Origin: Microbacterium imperiale
GTDB lineage: Bacteria; Actinomycetota; Actinomycetes; Actinomycetales; Microbacteriaceae
Length of the DNA stretch: 64,000 nucleotides
NCBI RefSeq assembly: GCF_017876655.1
Contig: NZ_JAGIOK010000001.1
Location: 2,232,001 to 2,296,000 of the forward strand
Direction: 5' to 3'
Numbering within the stretch: position 1 is the first letter of the stretch; each line of letters opens with the position of its first letter. Both the position numbers and the translations under genes were made by a program. Shown here one piece after another: positions 36,612 through 46,407 of the stretch. A model generated the notes under the pieces. That model made no database searches. It was not told where the DNA came from and saw only the letters and a list, made by a program, of their open reading frames with translations.

Positions 36612-38018
36612 TCAGTCCGCGAGACCCCACAGCTGAAGCGGGTGGCTGAGGCGCCACCAGGCATCCGGGTCGGGGATGTCGGATGCCAGCTTCAGCGTCG
36701 TCGTCGCGGAACCCAGAGGCCCCGTCAGCACGAGCTCGCCGACGGCGTCCCCGGCGGCGCGGGCGTCACCGAGCTCGATCTCGGGTGTCGCTTGGGCGGC
36801 TTGGGCGTTCCACAGGGCGACCCGCACATCCGCATCGGTGACGATGTCGGCCGCAGCGCCCCACGCCGTCGTGACGGTGCCCGCCAACGTGCCGGCGGAC
36901 AGGCTCGGCGATGCCGCGACCTCGGCGAGGGTGCGCTCGAGAAGTGCGGCGGTGGCGGAGTGGCGGGTGTCGTCGTCGGGCTGGCCGAGCGCGACGGCGT
37001 ACGCGCGGACGGTCGTTCCGTCGAAGGTCGCGTCCTGCGCCGCGACGAGGTTGAACGAGCCGAAGAGGCTGCCGGTCTTGATCCCGACCACTTCCGGGTT
37101 CGCCAGCAGCGCGTTCGTGTTCTCGACCAGGCCGGCGCCGGGCAGGTCGACGGAGCGCTGCCCGACGATCTCGGCGACGACCGGATTCGACATCGCGGCC
37201 CGGCCGAGCGCGATGACGGATGCCGGGTCGGCGGTGTTGTCGGAATCGATCCCGCTGGGATCGACGACGGTGATCCCGTCGAGTCCATGCTCCGCGAGCC
37301 AGGTGTTGGCCGCACGCGCGTAGACCTCGTCGTTGGGCCACAGCTCCGACACGAGCCGGTCGGCGTAGTTGTTCGCTGAGCCGATCAGCACTCCCTGCAG
37401 CAGCTGATACTGCGTGAGGACACCGTCGACGGGGACGTCGAGGGCGGACTGGTCGTCGGCGAGGTAGGCGCGGTAGTCGCGCCGGTCGGCCGCGGTGAAC
37501 GCGTACTCCGGTCCCTGTTCGCCGACGCCCAGCGGCTGCTCGTCGAGAACGACGAGCGCCGTCACGAGCTTCGTGATGCTCGCGATGGAAGCCGGGTCGG
37601 TGCTCGAGGCGGCGGTGGCGCCGAGGCCCTCGACCGCCGTCGCCCCGGCGCCGTCGGCCGGCCAGGCGGGCTGGGCCGCGGTGGCGGCGGGCGCGGCGAC
37701 GAGAGCGGGGAGGACCGTGGGGGCGACGGCGTCGAGGGGCCACAGCAGCGTCGCCGCCGCGTAGCCCCCGACGATGAGCGCGGGGATGCCGAGGGCCGGC
37801 ACGGCTGCTCCGGGCCCGGGGCGAGAGCGCGGCGGATCGTCCGCGAGCAGGTCGGCGTGCGCGATCGCGTAGGGCCCGGCGGAGGCGGCGAGGTCCTGGC
37901 GCGGACTGCGGCCGGCGACGGCATCCTCGTCCACCCAGGCCAGCGCGGTGCGGCGCGACCCCTCGGCGGCAGCCCTCCGGGCTCGACGCGTCGTCGCTGA
38001 CGCGTCGGGAGAACTCAC
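36612..38018 (-). CDS. D-alanyl-D-alanine carboxypeptidase (low-molecular-weight PBP)
   Basis: Peptidoglycan-modifying S11-like enzyme of 468 residues from GTG 38018. A cytoplasmic N-terminal tail of about 75 residues leads to one transmembrane helix (about 76-105, VPALGIPALIVGGYAAATLLWP), placing the catalytic domain outside. Active-site triads are intact: SITK, SAN (in LIGSANNYADRL) and KTG (IKTGSLFGSFN). A C-terminal beta-rich domain (about 370-468) follows. An unusually long charged N-terminus. Convergent with the J-domain gene. Confidence 0.9.
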   Translation of the reverse strand: MSSPDASATTRRARRAAAEGSRRTALAWVDEDAVAGRSPRQDLAASAGPYAIAHADLLADDPPRSRPGPGAAVPALGIPALIVGGYAAATLLWPLDAVAPTVLPALVAAPAATAAQPAWPADGAGATAVEGLGATAASSTDPASIASITKLVTALVVLDEQPLGVGEQGPEYAFTAADRRDYRAYLADDQSALDVPVDGVLTQYQLLQGVLIGSANNYADRLVSELWPNDEVYARAANTWLAEHGLDGITVVDPSGIDSDNTADPASVIALGRAAMSNPVVAEIVGQRSVDLPGAGLVENTNALLANPEVVGIKTGSLFGSFNLVAAQDATFDGTTVRAYAVALGQPDDDTRHSATAALLERTLAEVAASPSLSAGTLAGTVTTAWGAAADIVTDADVRVALWNAQAAQATPEIELGDARAAGDAVGELVLTGPLGSATTTLKLASDIPDPDAWWRLSHPLQLWGLAD

Positions 38019-38062
38019 CCGCCCAACGTACAACGCCGCCGCGACGTATACTTCATCGACAA

Positions 38063-38151
38063 CCACGGGAGTCCGGTGAGCCGGGCTGAGAGGAAGCGAT
38101 CCACGCTTCGACCGTCGAACCTGATCCGGATCATGCCGGCGCAGGGAGGAG
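38063..38151 (+). ncRNA. TPP riboswitch (THI element)
   Basis: The leader of the ykoE-like gene carries the conserved THI-box elements: GGGAGTCCGGTGAGCCGGG, then CTGAGAGG (38086-38093), a short variable stem (GCGATCC...), and ACCTGATCCGGATCATGCCGG (from 38119) followed by GCAGGGAGGAG. The last bases contain the ribosome binding site GGAGG, 5-6 bases before the ATG at 38157. This suggests control of translation initiation: high thiamine pyrophosphate hides the RBS. It fits exactly with the downstream thiamine-precursor transporter. Confidence 0.96.
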
Positions 38152-38156
38152 AGAAC

Positions 38157-38792
38157 ATGCACACTGCTGCGTCCACGACCGAGACCGCCGATCGTCGCCC
38201 CGATGCACCGGGACGGTTCCGGTGGCGCGTCGTCGACATCGTCATCGCGAGCGTCATCGGGGTCGCCTGCGCGGCCGTCTTCCTGCTGTGGAACGTCGGC
38301 TACGAGGGCCCGTCCGCGCTGCTCTCGCCGCTGCTGCCCGGCGTGCAGGGGCTGCTCGCCGGTCCCTGGCTGATCGCGGGTGTGCTCGGCGCGCTCATCA
38401 TCCGCAAGCCTGGCGCGGCGATCTACACCGAGCTGCTGGCCGCCGTCATCTCGGCGCTCGTCGGCAACCAGTGGGGTCCGCTGACGATCGTGTCGGGCAT
38501 CGTGCAGGGTCTGGGCGCTGAGCTGATCTTCCTGCTCTTCCTCTACGCCTCGTGGCGCCTGCCCGTCGCGATGCTGGCCGGCGCCGGCGCCGGCCTGGCC
38601 TGCGGCATCAACGACCGCGTGCTCTGGTACCCCGGCGCCGACACGCTGTTCACGTCGGTGTACATCGCCTCGACGACCATCTCGGGAGCCGTCATCGCCG
38701 GCCTCGGCGCCTGGCTCATCACGCGCGCCCTCGCGCGAACGGGCGCGCTCAGCCGCTTCGCCGCCGGGCGAGAAGCGGCGACGCGCGTCTGA
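38157..38792 (+). CDS. ykoE: ECF transporter S component for thiamine precursor (YkoE-like)
   Basis: Substrate-binding membrane subunit, 211 residues with five or six hydrophobic segments. Typical YkoE positions: WRVVDIVIASVIGVACAAVFLLWN near the N-terminus, GVQGLLAGPWLIAGVLGALIIRKPGAAIYTELLAAVISALVGNQWG and IVQGLGAELIFLLFLY in the middle. Known YkoE partners import hydroxymethylpyrimidine or related thiamine precursors. It is the first gene after the TPP riboswitch and is followed by the fused ATPase and T component, giving a complete transporter. Confidence 0.93.
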   Translation: MHTAASTTETADRRPDAPGRFRWRVVDIVIASVIGVACAAVFLLWNVGYEGPSALLSPLLPGVQGLLAGPWLIAGVLGALIIRKPGAAIYTELLAAVISALVGNQWGPLTIVSGIVQGLGAELIFLLFLYASWRLPVAMLAGAGAGLACGINDRVLWYPGADTLFTSVYIASTTISGAVIAGLGAWLITRALARTGALSRFAAGREAATRV

Positions 38793-38794
38793 CG

Positions 38795-40366
38795 GTGGCG
38801 GCGACGGCATCGCCGCGGCCCGCGACGATCGAGGCGCGCGGGTGGGGCTGGCGCTACGCCACCCGGCGCGCCTGGGCGCTGCGCGACACCTCGTTCCGCA
38901 TCGAGGCGGGGGAGCGGGTGCTGCTGCTCGGGGCATCGGGCTCGGGCAAGTCCACCCTGCTGCAGGGGATGGCCGGCGTGCTCGGGGGAGCGGACGAGGG
39001 CGAGCAGCAGGGACAGCTTCTCGTCGACGGCGAGCCCGCCGCCGCGACCCGCGGCCGGACGGGACTGGTGCTGCAGGACCCCGACAGCCAGACCATCCTG
39101 GCGCGGGTCGGCGACGACATCGCCTTCGGCTGCGAGAACCTCGGCGTACCCCGTCCGGAGATCTGGGCGCGCGTGCGCGACGCCCGCGATGCGGTGGGCC
39201 TCGACGTCCCGCTCGATCGCTCGACCTCGGCGCTGTCGGGCGGGCAGAAGCAGCGCCTCGCTCTGGCGGGTGTCGTGGCGATGCGCCCCGGCGCCGTGCT
39301 GCTCGACGAGCCGACGGCGAACCTCGATCCCGCCGGAGTCACGGACGTCCGGGATGCCGTGGCCCGCGCGCTCGATGCGACGGGGGCGACGCTCGTCGTG
39401 ATCGAGCACCGCATCGAGGCCTGGCTGCCGCTGGTGACCCGGGTGATCGTGCTCGGCCCCGGCGGCGGGGTGGTCGCCGACGGTGACCCGCGCACGGTGT
39501 TGCAGCAACGCGGGCCGGAACTCGCCGCGGCGGGCGTGTGGGTGCCCGGCATCCGCCCGCCGTTCCCGCCCCTGCCTCCCGCGCTCGACGGCTCCCCGGC
39601 GCGCGGTGACGCGCTGGTCTCGGGCGAGGGGCTCGTGGTGGGCCGGGTGCCCGGTGTGCCGGTGGCCGGTCCGCTCGATGTCGAAGTGCGCCGCGGCGAG
39701 GTGCTCGGCATCGTCGGCGCGAACGGTGCCGGCAAGTCGACGCTCGGACTCACCCTCGCCGGGCTCATTCCCGCGCTGGGCGGCACGGTGCGCGCCGCGT
39801 CCGCGCTCGCGGACGGTGCGGCGCTGACGCCGCGCGCGCGTCGCCGGCTCCGCCGCGGATCCGGGCCCGCTGCTTCTCCCGCCGATCCCGGTACCTGGAC
39901 CTCGACGGCCCTGCTGACCCGCATCGGCACCGTGCTGCAGGAGCCCGAGCATCAGATCCTGCGGGCGACGGTGCGCGAGGAGCTCGAGGTGGGACCCCGC
40001 GCGCTCGGCCTTCCCGACGCCGAGATCGCGGCGCGCGTCGACGAGCTGCTCGAGCGGCTGCGTCTGGCGGCGCTCGCGCCGGCGAACCCCTACACGCTCT
40101 CGGGCGGAGAGAAGCGGCGCCTGACGGTCGCCGCGATGCTGGCCGCCCGGCCGCGTGTGGTCGTGCTCGATGAGCCCACCTACGGGCAGGATGCCCGCAC
40201 CTGGAGCGAGCTGGTCGCGATCATCGCGGCTCTGCGCGACGGCATCGACGACCGCGGGCCGCTGGGCGTGGCGGCCATCACCCACGACGAGGCCGTGCTC
40301 GAGGCGCTCGCTGCTCGGCGGTTCGAGCTGCGCGCATCGGGGCTTCCGACGGAGGCGTCGAGGTGA
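38795..40366 (+). CDS. ykoD: Fused double ATPase of the ECF thiamine-precursor transporter (YkoD-like)
   Basis: 523 residues from GTG 38795, containing two ABC domains. First: GASGSGKSTLL Walker A, ALSGGQKQRLALAG signature, VLLDEPTANLDP Walker B. Second (about 270-520): GANGAGKSTL, TLSGGEKRRLTVAAML, VVLDEPTYGQD. Between Walker A and the Q-loop of the second half is an extra Arg/Pro-rich loop (about residues 330-365). Starts two bases after the ykoE stop and overlaps ykoC by four bases (GTGA). Confidence 0.93.
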   Translation: MAATASPRPATIEARGWGWRYATRRAWALRDTSFRIEAGERVLLLGASGSGKSTLLQGMAGVLGGADEGEQQGQLLVDGEPAAATRGRTGLVLQDPDSQTILARVGDDIAFGCENLGVPRPEIWARVRDARDAVGLDVPLDRSTSALSGGQKQRLALAGVVAMRPGAVLLDEPTANLDPAGVTDVRDAVARALDATGATLVVIEHRIEAWLPLVTRVIVLGPGGGVVADGDPRTVLQQRGPELAAAGVWVPGIRPPFPPLPPALDGSPARGDALVSGEGLVVGRVPGVPVAGPLDVEVRRGEVLGIVGANGAGKSTLGLTLAGLIPALGGTVRAASALADGAALTPRARRRLRRGSGPAASPADPGTWTSTALLTRIGTVLQEPEHQILRATVREELEVGPRALGLPDAEIAARVDELLERLRLAALAPANPYTLSGGEKRRLTVAAMLAARPRVVVLDEPTYGQDARTWSELVAIIAALRDGIDDRGPLGVAAITHDEAVLEALAARRFELRASGLPTEASR

Positions 40367-41154
40367 GCGCCGACGCGACGGCTGCCGAGCGCCGCCGGGG
40401 CGTGGCCGGGCTCAACGCGGTCGCGAAGCTCGTCGCCGCGCTGCTGATCGCGTTGCCCCTCGTCGTCACGATCGATCCGGTCTCGGCCGCGGTGGCCCTC
40501 GTGCTCGAGCTCCCGCTGCTGCTGGCTGCGGGACTGGGATGGCGGCGGTTCTGGGTGCGCACGACGCCGCTGTGGCTCGCGGCGCCCGCGGCGGCGGTGA
40601 CGATCGCGCTTTACGGGCAGCGCAGCGGTGAGGAGGTCTTCTCGTGGCTGTTCGTGCACGTGAGCGAGGGCTCGCTCGTGCTGGGGCTGGCGACGCTGCT
40701 TCGCGTGCTGGCGATCGGGCTCCCCGCCGTCGTGCTGTTCGTCACGGTCGACCCGACCGATCTCGCCGATGGTCTCGCGCAGATCCTGCGCCTGCCGGCA
40801 CGGTTCGTCATCGGCGGATTGGCCGGGATGCGGATGCTGGGGCTGCTGGCCGACGACTGGCGCGCGCTGTCGTTGGCGCGGCGGGCGCGGGGCGTGGCCG
40901 ACGCCGGGCGCATCCGCCGTGCAGCGGGCATGGCGTTCGCCCTGTTCGTGCTCGCGATCCGCCGCGGATCGTCGCTCGCCACCGCGATGGAGGCCCGCGC
41001 TTTCGGTGCGCCGACGCCGCGCACGTGGGCGCGAGCGTCGCGCCTGGCCCCCGCCGATCTGCTGCTCATGGCGGCGGGGCTGGCCATCTCGGTGACGGCC
41101 CTGGGCGTTGCCCTCGCCGTCGGGGCGTTCCACCCGATCTTCGGCCCCGCCTAG
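40363..41154 (+). CDS. ykoC: ECF transporter T component (YkoC/CbiQ-like)
   Basis: 263-residue transmembrane coupling subunit. Several hydrophobic helices in the first half (about 25-120), then the coupling-helix Ala-Arg-Gly signatures typical of EcfT: SLARRARGVA and TAMEARAFGAPTPRTWAR. The last helix follows (about 228-250). Third gene of the riboswitch-controlled operon, translationally coupled to ykoD. With YkoE and YkoD it forms a dedicated (group I) ECF transporter. Confidence 0.93.
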   Translation: MSADATAAERRRGVAGLNAVAKLVAALLIALPLVVTIDPVSAAVALVLELPLLLAAGLGWRRFWVRTTPLWLAAPAAAVTIALYGQRSGEEVFSWLFVHVSEGSLVLGLATLLRVLAIGLPAVVLFVTVDPTDLADGLAQILRLPARFVIGGLAGMRMLGLLADDWRALSLARRARGVADAGRIRRAAGMAFALFVLAIRRGSSLATAMEARAFGAPTPRTWARASRLAPADLLLMAAGLAISVTALGVALAVGAFHPIFGPA

Positions 41155-41163
41155 GCCGACCCG

Positions 41164-42144
41164 TCAGAGCGAGCCGACGGTGGTCTCGGCCACCCGCCGC
41201 GCGAGCGACTCCTCGACGACCAGCTCGGTGATCAGGCCCGCCGCGAGCGCGCCGCGGAGCGCATCGAGCTTCGACAGGCTCGAGACGGCGCAGAGGCGGC
41301 GCGGGATGCGCCGGATCGACTCGAGCGACGGACCGCTCGAGCGGGCGTTCAGTTCGATGCCCGTCGCCGACCCGTCGAGGCGGTAGAAGACCGTCGCGCA
41401 GTCGCCGACCACGCCGTCGCGCAGCAGTCCGCGCAGGTCGTCGCCGGTGAGGTACCCGCCGGCGTAGACATGGGAGGGGACGTCCGCCTGCGGCGAGCCG
41501 AGGCCGAAGACGAACACCTGCACGCGCGATTGGGCGTCGAGTACCCGGCGGATCGACCGCTCCCGCCACAGCAGCTGCTTGGTGAGCGGATCGTCGAAGA
41601 GCGCGGGCACGGGGAACTGCTGCACATCGGTGCCGAAAGCCTGCCCGAAACGTTCGAGGATCGCGCCGGAGTACGAGATGCCCGAGGTCGACTCATTGGC
41701 GGCTCCGTTCATCTGCACGATCTGCGAGTCGTGCAGGCGCTTGGTCGGCAGGTGGCGGGCGATCGCCGATACCGTCGCACCCCACGCGATGCCGATGCTC
41801 GCATCCGGATCGAGCGTCGACGCGAGCACGTGCGCCGCGGTGCGCGCCGTCCGCTCGAGGCGTTCGGCGTCGGTCGAGCGCGGCGGCGTGCTCACCACGT
41901 GCACCGAGATGCCGAACCGCTCGGCCAGGCGCCGGGCGACCACCGAGTTCGCCTCCTGCGGCGAATGGACCGTGATCTCGACGAGCCCGATCTCGCGCGC
42001 GTGGGCGAGCAGGCGCGACACCGACGATCGCGAGAGCGTCATCTCCGCCGCGATCTGATCCATCGTCTGGTCCTGCACGTAGTACAGCTGCGCGGCGTGC
42101 AGGGCATCGCGGGTGCGGGCATCGGCCTCGGCGTCGGCGCTCAT
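41164..42144 (-). CDS. SorC/DeoR-type sugar-binding transcriptional regulator
   Basis: 326 residues from ATG 42144 (GGAGACGG upstream). N-terminal HTH (about 20-60: YYVQDQTMDQIAAEMTLSRSSVSRLLAHARE) and a C-terminal sugar-phosphate-binding SorC domain (about 65-326) with GIAWGATVSAIARHL and LGSPQADVPSHVYAGGYLTGDDL. It is divergent from glpD, with 119 bp between starts, so it is the likely local regulator of the glycerol operon, probably sensing glycerol-3-phosphate or a related triose phosphate. This is a SorC-type rather than the usual short GlpR-type. Confidence 0.92.
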   Translation of the reverse strand: MSADAEADARTRDALHAAQLYYVQDQTMDQIAAEMTLSRSSVSRLLAHAREIGLVEITVHSPQEANSVVARRLAERFGISVHVVSTPPRSTDAERLERTARTAAHVLASTLDPDASIGIAWGATVSAIARHLPTKRLHDSQIVQMNGAANESTSGISYSGAILERFGQAFGTDVQQFPVPALFDDPLTKQLLWRERSIRRVLDAQSRVQVFVFGLGSPQADVPSHVYAGGYLTGDDLRGLLRDGVVGDCATVFYRLDGSATGIELNARSSGPSLESIRRIPRRLCAVSSLSKLDALRGALAAGLITELVVEESLARRVAETTVGSL

Positions 42145-42156
42145 CCGTCTCCGTCC

Positions 42157-42202
42157 TGCACGATCGTGCACTGAGCCGCGGGTTCCGCACGTTTGTTCAC
42201 AA
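42157..42202. promoter_or_regulatory. Divergent operator region between SorC-type regulator and glpD
   Basis: The 119-bp divergent region has a perfect 14-bp palindrome TGCACGATCGTGCA at 42157-42170, directly beside the regulator start, and TTGTTCACAA (42193-42202), a near-palindrome. Either may bind the SorC-type regulator, given the position. The glpD ATG at 42264 has GGGAAGAGAG as ribosome site. Binding is inferred from symmetry and position only. Confidence 0.55.
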
Positions 42203-42263
42203 CGGTTGCGCATCCGTGCGGCGGCATCCCAGTGTAGAAGAGACCGCTGGGAAGAGAGACACG

Positions 42264-43982
42264 ATGACCGAGTCGACGACGACCACACGCCCGAACATCC
42301 GAGCCCTGCGCGACCGCCCGCATGCCGAGGTCCTGGTCATCGGCGGAGGGATCAACGGCATCGCGACGTTCCGCGATCTGGCGCTGCAGGGTGTCGACGT
42401 GGCGCTCGTGGAGCGCGGCGACTACGTCAGCGGGGCCTCGTCGGCCTCCAGCCACATGATCCACGGCGGCGTGCGGTACCTCGAGAACGGCGAGTTCCGC
42501 CTGGTCAAGGAGTCCGTCACCGAGCGCAACCGCCTCGTGCGCAACGCGCCGCACTTCGTCAAGCCGCTGCCGACGACCATCCCGATCCACCGGACGTTCT
42601 CGGGCATCCTCGCCGCCCCGTTCCGGCTGCTCGTGACGCACGGCCGCGGCAAGCCCCGCGAGCGCGGCGCACTGCTGATCAAGCTCGGCCTGATCATGTA
42701 CGACACCTTCTCGCGCGACGGCGGCGCCGTGCCGCGTCACAGCTTCCGGGGACGCCGAGCGTCGCGGCGCGAGTTCCCCGAGCTGGACGAGCGCTTCCGC
42801 TACACCGCCACCTACTTCGACGCCTCGATGCACGACCCCGAGCGCATCGCCCTCGACGTGCTGCGCGACGGCGGGCGCGAGGAGTCCGCGCGCGCTGCCA
42901 ACTACGCACCGGTCGTCGGGGCGGAGGGCTCGGCGGTCGTCATCCGCGATGACGTCACCGGCGAGGAGTTCCCCTTCACCGCCGACGTCGTGATCAACAC
43001 GAGCGGCCCGTGGACCGACATCACGAACACCGCGCTCGGCGCCCCGTCCCGGTACATGGGCGGCACGAAGGGCTCGCACATCGTCCTCGACAACCCGGCG
43101 CTGCTCGAAGCGACCCGGGGCAACGAGATCTTCTTCGAGGCCGCCGACGGCCGCATCGTCCTCATCTACCCGCTCAAGGGGCGCGTCATGGTCGGGACGA
43201 CCGACATCGACGCCGACCCGGCGCAGTCGACGGTGTGCACCGATGACGAGATCGATTACTTCTTCGACCTGATCGCGCAGGTCTTCCCGGATCTGGCGGT
43301 CGATCGCTCGCAGATCGTGTACACCTTCTCGGGCATCCGGCCGCTGCCCCGCCACGACGACCTCGCCCCCGGCTTCGTGTCGCGCGACTACCGGATCGAG
43401 CGGGGAGACCTGGGCGGCGTCCCGGTGCTCAGCCTCGTCGGCGGCAAGTGGACGACCTTCCGCGCACTCGCCGAGCACCTGTCGACCGACGTGCTGAGCC
43501 TGCTCGGGCGACAGCGCCGGGTCGACACGACCGACCTCGCGATCGGCGGCGGCGCCGGCTATCCGCGCAGCGACGCCGAGCGGTCCGCATGGCTCGACGC
43601 TCACCGCGGTGCGCACTCCCGCGAGATCGCCGATCGGATGCTGGAGCGCTATGGCACGTACGCCGCCGAGGTGCTCGCAGCGCTGCCGGTGACGCAGCAG
43701 TCGCTCCCGCACGCACCCGGCTACTCCGCCGAGGAGATCGCGTTCCTCGCCGAGCGCGAGGAGGTCGTGTCGCTGCTGGACCTGCTGCTGCGCCGGACGC
43801 ACATCGCCTTCGTCGGCGGCGTGACGACCGAGACCCTCACCGAGGTCGCCGAAGCCGCCGCACCCGTGCTCGGGTGGGACCGCGACGCGGTCGAGGCCCA
43901 GGTGCACGACGCGGCGACCACGCTGCTGACCCGGCACCGCATCGACGTCACGACGTCGTCGCTCGCTCCGACGGGAGCGTGA
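42264..43982 (+). CDS. glpD: Glycerol-3-phosphate dehydrogenase (FAD, aerobic)
   Basis: Membrane-associated flavoenzyme oxidising glycerol-3-phosphate to DHAP with electrons to quinone. 572 residues. N-terminal FAD fold VLVIGGGINGIATFRDLALQG, then SGASSASSHMIHGGVRYLENGEFRLVKES; central FTFSGIRPLPRHDD and SLVGGKWTTFRALAEH; a C-terminal helical DAO_C domain (about 420-560). Typical GlpD length. First of three genes of the glycerol operon; ATG 42264 fits known starts. Confidence 0.96.
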   Translation: MTESTTTTRPNIRALRDRPHAEVLVIGGGINGIATFRDLALQGVDVALVERGDYVSGASSASSHMIHGGVRYLENGEFRLVKESVTERNRLVRNAPHFVKPLPTTIPIHRTFSGILAAPFRLLVTHGRGKPRERGALLIKLGLIMYDTFSRDGGAVPRHSFRGRRASRREFPELDERFRYTATYFDASMHDPERIALDVLRDGGREESARAANYAPVVGAEGSAVVIRDDVTGEEFPFTADVVINTSGPWTDITNTALGAPSRYMGGTKGSHIVLDNPALLEATRGNEIFFEAADGRIVLIYPLKGRVMVGTTDIDADPAQSTVCTDDEIDYFFDLIAQVFPDLAVDRSQIVYTFSGIRPLPRHDDLAPGFVSRDYRIERGDLGGVPVLSLVGGKWTTFRALAEHLSTDVLSLLGRQRRVDTTDLAIGGGAGYPRSDAERSAWLDAHRGAHSREIADRMLERYGTYAAEVLAALPVTQQSLPHAPGYSAEEIAFLAEREEVVSLLDLLLRRTHIAFVGGVTTETLTEVAEAAAPVLGWDRDAVEAQVHDAATTLLTRHRIDVTTSSLAPTGA

Positions 43983-44091
43983 CGGCGGCTGACCCCAGCC
44001 CCGGCGCGGCCTGACGCCGGCATCCGTTCAGGCCACTTCTCATCGCGGCGCGTCGTCGCGCGCGTGATCCTGCAGAAAGGTCAATGTTGAC

Positions 44092-44844
44092 ATGCAAGAC
44101 ATCAACCTCGGGCTCTACTTCGTGTCGGAGCTCGTCGGGACGGCGATGCTGCTCCTGCTCGGCGGCGGCGTGGTGGCCAATGTCATCCTCGCCAAGTCGA
44201 AGGGCTTCGGCGGCGGCACCCTGATGATCAACTGGGGCTGGGGCCTCGCGGTGTTCGCGGGTGTGCTGGTCTCGTCGTACTCGGGAGCGCAGCTCAATCC
44301 CGCCGTCTCGATCGGGCTGCTCGTGGCGGCCAAGATCGGCTTCGCGCAGTTCCTCGTCGCAATCGCCGCGCAGTTCGTCGGCGCCTTCGTCGGCGCCGTG
44401 CTGTGCTGGTTGGTGTACCGCGACCACTTCGACGCCGAGCCCGACCCCGGCGCGAAGCTGGGTGTGTTCTCGACCGGCCCGGCGATCCGCTCCTACGCCT
44501 CGAACCTCGTGACCGAGGTCATCGCGACCTTCGTGCTGGTCTTCGTCATCTTCGCGTTCGCCGACTACGGCGACATCGAGATCGGCACGCCGGGTGCGCT
44601 CGGGCCGCTCACCGCCGTGCCCGTGGCCCTGCTCGTGGTCGGCATCGGCGCGTCGCTCGGTGGACCGACGGGATACGCGATCAACCCGGCCCGCGACCTC
44701 GGTCCGCGTATCGCCCACGCGGTGCTGCCCATCAAGGGCAAGGGGTCGAGCGACTGGTCGTACGCGTGGGTCCCCGTCGTCGGACCCCTCATCGGCGGTA
44801 CGCTCGCGGCACTCGCTGCTCCCGTCCTGCTCAACCTCGCCTGA
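44092..44844 (+). CDS. glpF: Glycerol uptake facilitator (aquaglyceroporin)
   Basis: 250-residue MIP channel with six transmembrane helices and the two half-helix loops [10 protein letters not shown] (NPA, about residue 65) and [12 protein letters not shown] (NPAR, about residue 196). The Asp after the second NPAR, as in GlpF (NPARD), marks a glycerol channel rather than a water-only aquaporin. The middle gene of the glp operon, 110 bp after glpD and 32 bp before glpK; AGAAAGG lies 11 bases upstream of the ATG. Confidence 0.95.
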   Translation: MQDINLGLYFVSELVGTAMLLLLGGGVVANVILAKSKGFGGGTLMINWGWGLAVFAGVLVSSYSGAQLNPAVSIGLLVAAKIGFAQFLVAIAAQFVGAFVGAVLCWLVYRDHFDAEPDPGAKLGVFSTGPAIRSYASNLVTEVIATFVLVFVIFAFADYGDIEIGTPGALGPLTAVPVALLVVGIGASLGGPTGYAINPARDLGPRIAHAVLPIKGKGSSDWSYAWVPVVGPLIGGTLAALAAPVLLNLA

Positions 44845-44875
44845 ACCGAACCCCGAACAGACAAGGACGTCACTC

Positions 44876-46390
44876 ATGACCGACTACATCATCGCCCTCG
44901 ACCAGGGCACGACCTCCAGCCGCGCGATCATCTTCGACAAGAAGGGATCGATCATCTCCGTCGGCCAGAAGGAGCACGAGCAGATCATGCCGCGGGCCGG
45001 CTGGGTCGAGCACGACCCGATCGAGATCCGCGACAACATGCGCGAGGTCATCGGTATCGCGCTCGGTCGCGCCAATCTGACGCGTCACGACATCGCCGCG
45101 ATCGGCATCACCAACCAGCGCGAGACCGCCGTGGTGTGGGACAAGAACACCGGCATCCCGATCTACAACGCCATCGTGTGGCAGGACACCCGCACGCAGT
45201 CGATCGTCGACCGGCTCGCGGGCGACGCCGGCGTCGAGCGGTACAAGGACATCGTCGGGCTGCCGCTGGCGACCTACTTCTCGGGCACCAAGATCGTGTG
45301 GATCCTCGAGAACGTCGAGGGGGCGCGCGAGAAGGCCGAGGCCGGCGACCTCATCTTCGGCACGACCGACACCTGGGTGCTGTGGAACCTCACCGGCGGC
45401 CCCGCCGGCGGCGTGCACGCGACCGACGTGACGAACGCCTCACGGACGCTGTTCATGGACCTGCACACCCTCGAGTGGCGCGACGACATCCTCGCCGACT
45501 TCGGTGTGCCGCGCTCGATGATGCCGGAGATCCGCTCGTCGAGCGAGGTGTACGGCGAGGCGCGCGAGACGTCGCTGCTGCGTGAGACGCCCGTCGCGGG
45601 CATCCTCGGCGATCAGCAGGCGGCGACGTTCGGCCAGGCGGCGTTCGACGCGGGCGAGAGCAAGAACACCTACGGCACCGGGAACTTCCTGATCTTCCAG
45701 ACCGGCACCGAGATCGTGAAGTCCGAGAACGGACTGCTCACGACCGTCGGCTACAAGCTCGGCGACGGACCCACCCACTACGCCCTCGAAGGCTCGATCG
45801 CCGTCACGGGCTCGCTCATCCAGTGGCTGCGCGACCAGCTCGGCATCATCAGCACCGCTCCCGAGGTCGAGCAGCTGGCGCTGTCGGTCGAGGACAACGG
45901 CGGCGTGTACTTCGTGCCCGCGTTCTCGGGTCTGTACGCGCCGTACTGGCGTCCCGACGCCCGCGGCGCGATCGTCGGCCTGACGCGCTACGCCAACCGC
46001 GGGCACCTGTCTCGCGCCGCGCTCGAGGCGACGGCGTTCCAGACGCGCGAGGTGCTGGATGCCGTCAACGCCGACTCCGGCGTCGACCTGACCGAGCTCA
46101 AGGTCGACGGCGGCATGATCGCCAACGACACGCTGATGCAGTTCCAGGCCGACATCCTCGGCGTTCCCGTGGTGCGTCCGGTCGTCGCCGAGACGACGGC
46201 GCTGGGCGCGGCCTACGCCGCCGGGCTCGCGGTCGGGTTCTGGAACGACCTCGACGAGCTGCGGGCGAACTGGCAGGAGGACAAGCGCTGGACGCCGAAC
46301 GACGACGTCGAGGAGCGCGAGCGCCAGCTGCGACTGTGGAAGAAGGCCGTGACGAAGTCGATGGACTGGGTCGACCAGGACGTCCGCTGA
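44876..46390 (+). CDS. glpK: Glycerol kinase
   Basis: Phosphorylates glycerol to glycerol-3-phosphate. 504 residues, the usual length. FGGY-kinase motifs: [15 protein letters not shown] at the N-terminus, [25 protein letters not shown], the ATP/substrate region NTYGTGNFL and the C-terminal [28 protein letters not shown] with [12 protein letters not shown]. It ends the glp operon and is followed by a strong terminator. Confidence 0.97.
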   Translation: MTDYIIALDQGTTSSRAIIFDKKGSIISVGQKEHEQIMPRAGWVEHDPIEIRDNMREVIGIALGRANLTRHDIAAIGITNQRETAVVWDKNTGIPIYNAIVWQDTRTQSIVDRLAGDAGVERYKDIVGLPLATYFSGTKIVWILENVEGAREKAEAGDLIFGTTDTWVLWNLTGGPAGGVHATDVTNASRTLFMDLHTLEWRDDILADFGVPRSMMPEIRSSSEVYGEARETSLLRETPVAGILGDQQAATFGQAAFDAGESKNTYGTGNFLIFQTGTEIVKSENGLLTTVGYKLGDGPTHYALEGSIAVTGSLIQWLRDQLGIISTAPEVEQLALSVEDNGGVYFVPAFSGLYAPYWRPDARGAIVGLTRYANRGHLSRAALEATAFQTREVLDAVNADSGVDLTELKVDGGMIANDTLMQFQADILGVPVVRPVVAETTALGAAYAAGLAVGFWNDLDELRANWQEDKRWTPNDDVEERERQLRLWKKAVTKSMDWVDQDVR

Positions 46391-46407
46391 TCCCCGGCGC
46401 CTGATGT

